Below, in pieces: positions 13,784-20,426 of a stretch of DNA of 20,426 nt. The position numbers and the translations under genes are program-made. A model generated the notes under the pieces. It was not told the DNA's origin. It ran no database searches and saw only the letters and a program-made list of their open reading frames with translations. The stretch's first letter is position 1. Each line of letters begins with the position of its first letter. Location of the stretch: positions 1 to 20,426 of IMG/VR virus record IMGVR_UViG_3300031688_000179; one strand, written 5' to 3'. The DNA is from a virus.

Positions 13784-16700
13784 ATGGATAGAATTGAAAG
13801 GTACGACATAAAACACTTACAGAATATCCCTTCTAAAAAGATATTTACAAACTTTGGCGAAGGAGATATTGATTTAGTAGAGCTACATGTATACGGCGGT
13901 AAGACATTGTTATCTTCGGATTATGATGTAGACGGTTTTGTAATAGACAAATATATAAGCAAAGGCCGAAAGAGAAAAAGACCTAGAATAGAGCTTGACA
14001 TACACAATGATATACGTCAGCTAGGTTTCTCATCAGGTTTATATAAAGTACACTACAATTTCTTTAGAGATATACTAGGTTCGTGGAACACAAATAATGG
14101 ACTGCACGTATCTGAAATATCTCCATCAAGAACTGAGGTTAGAATAAAAACTACTTCTCAAGACGAAGAGTTTATAAGAAAGTTTGAAGAACTACAGGAA
14201 AAAAACGTAGATGATTTTGTAGATGAAGGCTGGCAGGATTTATTAGCTAACTTTGGTAACAATACTGTTGTACTTATAACAAACTGGCAAGATGATGGTG
14301 AAGACGGTATACTGTTAAAGTTATATGAGCCTTTACCTAAAGATGTATTATTAAAAGAGCAACTTTGGATTGTTAAAGAGGTTATAACTTCACACACAGA
14401 AGTAATAAAGCTCATACCAGCAGAAAGACAGAAAGAAGGTAGCGAGATAGCTGGCCCTAACTTCTCAGTAGATATATCCAAAGGTGCAGGTGGTGCCACA
14501 GGATGGGAAACTTGGGATTCTTTGTTGGGAACAAATGCAGTAGCGAAACAGAAGTTAATGAACAAGTTTACTTCTGGATCAGCAGGAGAGTCTGCACATC
14601 TAAACATAGATTATAACGACTTCAGCAAATTTGTACATTTTAGCTCTGCCAAAGAAAGACTTGAGAATTTCAAATATAAATTAGGGTTAGTAGAACATTA
14701 TAATACTCAGATAGCTTCATTAGACGCAATGACAAATGCGGGTGTATATGTTGATAAGAATAGATCAAATTACAGTATAAAGAAGGAAGAGGTTGTTCAG
14801 GGGTTTGATGGATATGAAAGTTATTTATACTTTGAGTCGTCTTCATACTCTTCTACATCAAATGGAGTAAGACACGAGAGAACTTGGCCCAAGACAGGGA
14901 CAGTACAGCCTTACACAAATAGACCAGTAGCTGATTCTATATCAGTTGCATGGTTCGCATCTCAATCGAATGTAGCATTAGACTATGATGTACATAATCC
15001 ACACAATTTAGAAAATACAATACCGTTTCATATAAGGGAAGCAGGAGACGGTGATGACAACGCAAATTATTTACTATTTGTAAATATGATAGCTCATCAC
15101 TTTGACACTGTATACAATTATATAGATGGGACAATGCAGATACACAAAAGGAGTAACCCTCTTTACGAAGATCTCTCAAAAGACTTAGTATACAATGTGC
15201 TGTCTTCTTTTGGATTCGAATCATATCAAGGTTTTCAATTTACAGATCTTTGGGAATATTCATTTGGCCAAAACATGGATGGTACTAACGCAAACACTCA
15301 ACCTACTTTTTCAATAGTAACACCAGGCTCCAGTATAGCTGCTCAATTATCTAACGGTATGCCCACAACTGGATCAGTACAATATGTTACATCTTCTGTG
15401 TCTCAAGGTGATGCTTTAACATCAAGGGAAGATCTTTCAAGAGAAACTTGGAAACGTATGCTTAATAATCTTCCTTATCTGCTTAAAACAAAGGGAGGTG
15501 AAAGAGGTATTCGTGCACTTACAACTACTTATGGTCTACCTCCTACACTATTGAGAATATTTGAATACGGCGGCCCTAAAAAGGCAAAGAAAACAGATTC
15601 TTATGCTGCATACGATAAATTCTCATATGCTTTAGAATTTGGTGAGGCTGGCAGCGCTGGCTCAAACTTACATATCAAATGGCCAGATTTAACCCCACTC
15701 CACCCAATGCAGCCAGACAATGTTGAAGACAGAAGTCCTGATGCACTTGAGTTTCGATTCAATACTAATACAATAACGACTCAATCTTTATATATTTCGA
15801 ATTTTCAAAGCTCTGGCCAAATGTACAACCAATTGAGTATAGTCCCACATCCAAACGCTTTAAAACCTACTTCTGGTTTTTCAAAATATGGCAAGTTGCT
15901 ATATACATCTAGAGAAAACACAGCAGCAAACAACTATGCTAACCAAGTTTCTGGTAGTACTGATTGGCTTCCTTTATATGACAACGACTGGTGGTCAGTT
16001 ATGGTATCAAGGGCAAATGTAAAGCGGCCATCTGCAGCTACTATGACTGGCGCTCAAAGAATAATAGTTACTGTTGCAAAATCTCCTGATCACTCAAAAG
16101 CAAGAATAACACACACAAGTTCTGTAGCTATATCTATTGCTGCAGAGGAAGCAGGGTGGCAAGCACCTAACGACATAGACTTTGGAACTAAATATACACT
16201 AAACTGCCCGCTGCAGGCAGGTACACAAACACCATTCACAGGTTCGCTGCAGGAAATAAGAACATGGTATATACCAGGTAACCAGGATGCATTTGATAAC
16301 TGGAACCCAAGTCACATAAGTCACAATATGACAAGTAGCGACCCTGCACCCTTTTGGAATCATGTACGGGCCCCACTTTCCATAGAAGGTAACAGCGCAA
16401 CGTCTTCATTTGCTCAGCTTTCCCAGAGATATTCATTAGGTGTAGATCTAAACCGAGCAGGCGCAAATCAATTCAACGATGGCTCATGGCACAGTGGAAA
16501 TGTAGTGCTATCATCTTCAGCACAGCAAGCAAATCATAGATGGGTAGGTCCAAATATAGGCGAAGCTATAAATACATTGCATCATGGCGGGACACCTTGG
16601 TGGGAACAGCATCTTACAAATGCTACAGCGTCTGGATTCTCAGGTAACTTATTTAACGACTGGTCAACACAAGAAGAAAGACATTATACAGCAATGCCTG

Positions 16701-18151
16701 ACTTGGTTAGCACTAGAGCAATAAGCGATAAGATAAGAATAGAAAGCTCTACACTACTAGGTAGATTAAATGATAGAAGAAAAGTTGAAAGGTCACAGTT
16801 TGATTCAGCTCCGTTGGATTCTAATAGACTTGGTGTATATTTTGCACCTCACTTTGAAATAGACTTAGATATAGCTCATGAACTAGGTGGTGCTGACTTT
16901 CATAATTACGTAGGTAACCCATTAGATTATAGAGATGATGAATACAAGAGACTTAGGTTTCTTAGAAATCATTATTGGAAGAAGCATACAAATCCATACA
17001 ATTTCTTTGAATATTTGAAAATATTAAGGTATATAGACCACACTCTGTTTAAACAGATAGAGCACCTTGTACCTGCAAGAGCAAACGCACAAATAGGATT
17101 ACTTGTAAAAGGTAACTTACTAGAAAAACCAAAGGTTGCAAACTTACAAGAGTCAGTAGAAGAAAATCACTACGAAGGAACTTTAGACTTCAGCAACTAC
17201 AAAACAACTGCAAACACAGGTGTGCTAGGAGGTGAATATCATAAGTGGCTTAACCCTAAAAACAACAAATGGGAAATAGGCGATGCGTTACAATCACATA
17301 CAGGTTATCTTTCTGGCTCAGAACAATCAGCTGGAGAGTTAGAGATATCTATAGATACTAGAAAGCACTTCGGACAAGATTTAGATGTTGACGGTTCAAG
17401 ATATTACTGGGATAACATGGTTTGGTATAAACAGTTTAGCGTTAATGGTTCGGGAATCACTGTTCCAGGAACATACGAAAACAACCCATCAGCCAGTGTA
17501 ATACAAGGTGGGGCAAGTTACGAAAATGCTGGAGACTTTTTACTAAATGTAGGTGCTGCAGAAGCAAAAGGACATTTTTTCCTTAAAACAAACCTTGAGC
17601 ATACTCACCACCCACTTCCATCATTATCATCTGTTAATTTCAAAACAAGCGCTTCGGCATTTGACCACCCTAGTTATGGACACAGCCAGAGATCAACTCA
17701 AGTTGCTAAGTTTAACGACAGAGGTAATATAAAGTATTATCACCATCAGAAACACTCAAGAACAGCAATGGAATACGAATACCATTACTTCGCAGTTAAA
17801 AACAATATGCAGAATAGTGCGTCTACTGGTGGAAAGCATTCATCTGTTTATATGAGTGGATATCCAGGATCTGCCCTATCAAATGGTTTTTATAGATCAG
17901 GTATCAGACCTGTAAGTAAGAGCTTGAAAATAGCAGAACATCAAGACTATAAGCTTAATGCAACTAATAATATACTATACGGTGGCTGCAAACTCGTAGG
18001 TTCAGACTTTAACATGCCTGTAACCTCAACTGTAGATGGCGGCCCTGTTGTAGAATTTACAGATACAAATCCTAATCAGCTTGTAATTTCTTCACCATCA
18101 GCTGGAGCTGGATCTATACAAGCAGTAAACACAACAAGAAACATAGGATAA
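13784..18151 (+). CDS. Large baseplate wedge/structural protein, gp7- and tail-protein-I-like with LamG-like insert
   Basis: A 1455-residue protein, the largest in the window. Residues about 440-600 contain WKRMLNNLPYLLKTKGGERG and ALTTTYGLPPTLLRIFEYGG, which resemble the LxxLLRxKGT..G...AL..LGL segment of P2 tail protein I. gp7 is the T4 counterpart in the wedge, and the position directly after gp6 fits that, so I infer a gp7-like wedge. Residues about 610-850 look like a concanavalin/LamG-like domain (YALEFGEAG, DNDWWSVMVSR, TGSLQEIRTWYIPG). The region about 1055-1115 (FLRNHYWKKHTN, then LVPARANAQIGLLVKG) resembles the C-terminal part of tail-fibre/wedge proteins. T4 gp7 is 1032 aa. The gp7 identity is an inference; a fibre or pin protein is the alternative. 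Confidence 0.6.
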   Translation: MDRIERYDIKHLQNIPSKKIFTNFGEGDIDLVELHVYGGKTLLSSDYDVDGFVIDKYISKGRKRKRPRIELDIHNDIRQLGFSSGLYKVHYNFFRDILGSWNTNNGLHVSEISPSRTEVRIKTTSQDEEFIRKFEELQEKNVDDFVDEGWQDLLANFGNNTVVLITNWQDDGEDGILLKLYEPLPKDVLLKEQLWIVKEVITSHTEVIKLIPAERQKEGSEIAGPNFSVDISKGAGGATGWETWDSLLGTNAVAKQKLMNKFTSGSAGESAHLNIDYNDFSKFVHFSSAKERLENFKYKLGLVEHYNTQIASLDAMTNAGVYVDKNRSNYSIKKEEVVQGFDGYESYLYFESSSYSSTSNGVRHERTWPKTGTVQPYTNRPVADSISVAWFASQSNVALDYDVHNPHNLENTIPFHIREAGDGDDNANYLLFVNMIAHHFDTVYNYIDGTMQIHKRSNPLYEDLSKDLVYNVLSSFGFESYQGFQFTDLWEYSFGQNMDGTNANTQPTFSIVTPGSSIAAQLSNGMPTTGSVQYVTSSVSQGDALTSREDLSRETWKRMLNNLPYLLKTKGGERGIRALTTTYGLPPTLLRIFEYGGPKKAKKTDSYAAYDKFSYALEFGEAGSAGSNLHIKWPDLTPLHPMQPDNVEDRSPDALEFRFNTNTITTQSLYISNFQSSGQMYNQLSIVPHPNALKPTSGFSKYGKLLYTSRENTAANNYANQVSGSTDWLPLYDNDWWSVMVSRANVKRPSAATMTGAQRIIVTVAKSPDHSKARITHTSSVAISIAAEEAGWQAPNDIDFGTKYTLNCPLQAGTQTPFTGSLQEIRTWYIPGNQDAFDNWNPSHISHNMTSSDPAPFWNHVRAPLSIEGNSATSSFAQLSQRYSLGVDLNRAGANQFNDGSWHSGNVVLSSSAQQANHRWVGPNIGEAINTLHHGGTPWWEQHLTNATASGFSGNLFNDWSTQEERHYTAMPDLVSTRAISDKIRIESSTLLGRLNDRRKVERSQFDSAPLDSNRLGVYFAPHFEIDLDIAHELGGADFHNYVGNPLDYRDDEYKRLRFLRNHYWKKHTNPYNFFEYLKILRYIDHTLFKQIEHLVPARANAQIGLLVKGNLLEKPKVANLQESVEENHYEGTLDFSNYKTTANTGVLGGEYHKWLNPKNNKWEIGDALQSHTGYLSGSEQSAGELEISIDTRKHFGQDLDVDGSRYYWDNMVWYKQFSVNGSGITVPGTYENNPSASVIQGGASYENAGDFLLNVGAAEAKGHFFLKTNLEHTHHPLPSLSSVNFKTSASAFDHPSYGHSQRSTQVAKFNDRGNIKYYHHQKHSRTAMEYEYHYFAVKNNMQNSASTGGKHSSVYMSGYPGSALSNGFYRSGIRPVSKSLKIAEHQDYKLNATNNILYGGCKLVGSDFNMPVTSTVDGGPVVEFTDTNPNQLVISSPSAGAGSIQAVNTTRNIG

Positions 18152-18165
18152 AAATAAAAGAACTA

Positions 18166-18180
18166 TATATTTATATATAA
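18166..18180 (+). promoter_or_regulatory. Late-promoter-like AT motif before the 18206 gene
   Basis: Third exact copy of TATATTTATATATAA, in the 54-nt gap between the large wedge gene and the 18206 gene. It is 25 nt before the ATG, with a TTGGAG SD (18191-18196) between. Confidence 0.6.
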
Positions 18181-18205
18181 TAAAAAAGATTTGGAGTAAA
18201 CAAAT

Positions 18206-18883
18206 ATGGGATATTTAGATAAAACAACAATAACAGTCGATGCGATTCTTACCAAAAAAGGTAGGGAGTTGCTAGCTAAAGGAAGTGAGTTTTTTAACAT
18301 AACTCAATTTGCATTAGCAGATGACGAAGTAGACTACGGTTTATGGGATGTGAACCACCAGCTAGGTACTAATTATTATGGGCAAGCTATTGAAGCTATG
18401 CCGTTAGTAGAAGCAGTACCTAACGAAAACTATGTTATGAAACATAAGTTAGTTACATTACCTAAAAACATTTCAAGAATGCCAACTGTAACTGTAGGTA
18501 TTACTGATATAACATTAACATACGGTGGCGATAAGGCACCTATAACGCCTAACACTGCAAACTTTGCAAACGGCAACAAGACTTACGGATACACTGCAAT
18601 ATTAGCTAACTCAGATGCATGTTATCTTAATGTAGCTCCAGGCGGTAGAGTAAACACTTCAGGTGCACCAACAACAGCAGACTATATAGGCGACACAGGA
18701 AATTCTGTGACATCAATAGGTACAAGATTTGAAATAGTTGCAAAACCTCAACCAACTGCAGACGTAACAACTACATTAACTTTAATTGGAAACGAAACAG
18801 GTGGTTATATTACTATTAACATCACTGTTAAGAAGGAAGCTACTGCGACTAACTTAGTTGAAGATTACTACTTCGAACAATAA
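18206..18883 (+). CDS. Virion structural protein, 225 aa
   Basis: A 225-residue protein with a good SD (TTGGAG). The N-terminus has a pattern widely seen in marine T4-like phage structural proteins: LDKTTITVDAILTKKGRELLAKG followed by FNITQFALADDEVDYGLWD, then LGTNYYGQAIEAMPLVEAVP. The first part looks like an alpha/beta attachment domain. The C-terminal part (about residues 90-215) is strongly beta-stranded and Thr-rich (FEIVAKPQPTADVTTTLTLIGNETGGYITINITV), like an Ig-like or fibre domain. No signal peptide or catalytic motif is visible. It is the first gene of a new unit with its own promoter-like motif. Its exact virion role (tail, baseplate or fibre connector) is not established. Confidence 0.75.
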   Translation: MGYLDKTTITVDAILTKKGRELLAKGSEFFNITQFALADDEVDYGLWDVNHQLGTNYYGQAIEAMPLVEAVPNENYVMKHKLVTLPKNISRMPTVTVGITDITLTYGGDKAPITPNTANFANGNKTYGYTAILANSDACYLNVAPGGRVNTSGAPTTADYIGDTGNSVTSIGTRFEIVAKPQPTADVTTTLTLIGNETGGYITINITVKKEATATNLVEDYYFEQ

Positions 18884-18896
18884 CAGGGAATAAAAA

Positions 18897-20120
18897 ATGG
18901 CACACTCAAAATCACCACGTTTTAACAGAGAAGGCGCACTATCTAGGAATTACTCGACGAGAGTAGGTAGAAGCGACCGAAGAATATCAAGGCCTTATAG
19001 AAGACCAATTACACCACTATTTACTAGATTTGAAGGCGGGGATATAGTAGAAAATGCTCAGGCAGATGTTATAACATCAGCAATGTGGAGTAACAACGAC
19101 GGCGAAATGAAAATGGGGGATAACGAGTTATTCACATCATCAGTCCAAGACGCAGCATCAGGAGTATATTATAAAGAATTCTATAGAGATAACCCACAAC
19201 TTACAGCATCAGCTGAACCTCAGTTTGCAATAGCGTACGGCCATTATCATGGTTCTGGTTCAGCACCTATAAGTCAATATGCTAGTGCTGGTAAGACACC
19301 TACAAAGACTATATACTCTCAATATGCAAATTTACTTTTGTCAGCAGGTGATGAGCAGTTTACTATAGGCTCGGTAAACGAAACATCTTCTATTTTCATA
19401 AATGTAAATAGACAAAGATTTAAAGAAAGAATAGATCCAGGAAATTGGGCTATTACAATTTCAAGTTCCAATATACATAAAGGACATTCACCAAATCCAA
19501 CTGTAGGTTCTAACATAACACTTACAGACGACAGCTCTGCAAATCAAGCAACAAAAGGAGACTTTGGTGCACTTTACAAAGTAGTTTCTGGATCAATAGG
19601 TATCACAACAGACACTGGAGCGATAATACCAAGTTCACCTCAATACGGATGGTTTTATCCAGATATGGGTGTGATAATGTTATCACCTAGACTTTTAAGT
19701 CAAGATATAGATGAGACAAATTACTGCTGGTGTCCTGGACAAGGTGGTAATATAGGTGCGTCAAATGCAAATGCTACATTAAACCAAGTTGTAGGTTTCT
19801 TCACATCATCAAACACAACAGTACCGCAAGGACAGGTATCTAATTCGTTTGCTGCTCGTAGTTCTGAAAGAGTGTTTGCAACACATTACTTCTGTAGGTT
19901 AAAAAATGCTGAATATAACTTCTCAAATAATCCTACGTTTACTTCTGGATCTCAAGGGACATTTTCACACCCTTCAATGTATAAAGATCCTAAAGTATAC
20001 ATTACTACTGTTGGAATGTACAACGATAAAAACGAATTGTTAGCAACTGCAAAGTTAAGCAAGCCGTTGTTAAAATCATTTACACGAGAAGCACTGATCC
20101 GAATTAAATTAGAGTTCTAA
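18897..20120 (+). CDS. Virion structural protein, 407 aa
   Basis: A 407-residue protein with an Arg-rich N-terminus (SKSPRFNREGALSRNYSTRVGRSDRRISRPYRRP, broken here as separate basic clusters) followed by TRFEGGDIVENAQADVITSAMW. The remaining sequence is rich in Ser, Thr, Asn, Gly and aromatic residues, with short beta strands, and has no membrane segment. It looks like a structural protein with a positively charged attachment region, perhaps a sheath- or fibre-associated protein. I do not recognise a named family. Its start is 13 nt after the previous stop, with an AGGGAAT SD-like run. Similar proteins accompany the 225-aa structural protein in marine T4-like phages, by my recollection. Confidence 0.7.
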   Translation: MAHSKSPRFNREGALSRNYSTRVGRSDRRISRPYRRPITPLFTRFEGGDIVENAQADVITSAMWSNNDGEMKMGDNELFTSSVQDAASGVYYKEFYRDNPQLTASAEPQFAIAYGHYHGSGSAPISQYASAGKTPTKTIYSQYANLLLSAGDEQFTIGSVNETSSIFINVNRQRFKERIDPGNWAITISSSNIHKGHSPNPTVGSNITLTDDSSANQATKGDFGALYKVVSGSIGITTDTGAIIPSSPQYGWFYPDMGVIMLSPRLLSQDIDETNYCWCPGQGGNIGASNANATLNQVVGFFTSSNTTVPQGQVSNSFAARSSERVFATHYFCRLKNAEYNFSNNPTFTSGSQGTFSHPSMYKDPKVYITTVGMYNDKNELLATAKLSKPLLKSFTREALIRIKLEF

Positions 20121-20135
20121 AAATAGGAGTATAAC

Positions 20136-20426
20136 ATGTCTGGTATATTTAAGAAGTTTCGAAAGGACGATATACAATTTACTCCGTTCGAGGCACATAA
20201 AGAATATAAGTTTACCATTTCTAATTATACTGGTAGTTATTACGAAAAGCACTACGAACAGTATAAGATAATTGACCATTGGCAAACATCATCTCAACAT
20301 AACCCTCAGGATATACGAATAGTATCTCTGAGCGTGTTTGCTTATGATACAGTGTTCGACGATACTCAGTTTCTTGCAAGCGAAATGGGTTCTTATTTAC
20401 AAGTTGTAACACCATCACTCCTGGGG
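20136..20426 (+). CDS. Partial structural gene running off the window
   Basis: A reading frame of 97 codons starting at ATG 20136, preceded by AGGAG at 20125-20129, and still open at the last base of the window. It begins MSGIFKKFRKDDIQFTPFEAH and continues with KEYKFTISNYTGSYYEKHYEQYKIIDHW. It follows the 407-aa structural gene by 15 nt and is very probably part of the same virion unit. Too little is present to assign a family. The minus-strand frame in the same region is a shadow. Confidence 0.75.
   Translation, partial: MSGIFKKFRKDDIQFTPFEAHKEYKFTISNYTGSYYEKHYEQYKIIDHWQTSSQHNPQDIRIVSLSVFAYDTVFDDTQFLASEMGSYLQVVTPSLLG

Noticed and set aside
14158-14607. Minus-strand 149-codon frame
   Set aside because: It is antisense to the large wedge gene, has a low-complexity Ser-rich translation and shows no initiation signal.

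Overview
The window is a contiguous block of an AT-rich tailed-phage genome, most likely a marine T4-like myovirus. All credible genes lie on the + strand and are tightly packed, often with overlapping TAATG or ATGA junctions. TAA, TAG and TGA all act as stops. The baseplate genes (gp5-like hub, gp25, gp6 and a probable gp7/tail-protein-I-like wedge), together with a gp55-like late sigma factor, support the T4-like assignment. The host is probably a Gram-negative marine bacterium. A phage-encoded outer-membrane beta-barrel has a signal peptide ending ...AQA followed by Gln, and the tmRNA tag starts with GE. Both suggest Bacteroidota, but an alphaproteobacterial host such as SAR11 cannot be excluded from sequence alone.

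Layout. 1-526: two small genes, the second with one membrane anchor. 546-816: a circularly permuted tmRNA (ssrA), the standout feature. The T-arm/acceptor piece comes first, followed by about 70 nt holding two 40-nt-spaced promoter-like repeats. The coding piece follows, with the 5' acceptor strand, the tag reading frame GEHVEMAMAA and an H-type pseudoknot. 843-3144: three linked unknown genes (an acidic protein, a four-TM coiled-coil membrane protein and a CxxC/CxxC protein). 3209-5740: a small protein, a membrane-anchored lytic-transglycosylase-like protein, an HD-domain hydrolase, a small membrane protein and the gp55-like sigma factor. 5787-6541: the outer-membrane protein, a holin-like two-TM protein and a strong Rho-independent terminator. 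6577-20426: the virion/baseplate block, consisting of a small helical protein, gp5-like hub, an Ala/Gly-rich protein, a basic-then-acidic 129-aa protein, gp25, gp6, a DNRLRE-like protein, an Ig-like protein, a 1455-aa gp7-like/LamG-like protein, two structural proteins and a truncated one at the edge.

How it fits together. The gp55-like factor probably directs late transcription. A shared AT-rich motif (core TATATTTATATATAA) lies immediately upstream of three structural transcription units, with a diverged copy before the transglycosylase cluster, so it is the best candidate for the late promoter. The transglycosylase-like and holin-like proteins are lysis or cell-wall-entry candidates. The HD protein, outer-membrane protein and tmRNA are host-interaction or host-takeover candidates. 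The tmRNA has the features needed for alanylation (G3:U70) and trans-translation, so it may support ribosome rescue or degradation tagging during infection.
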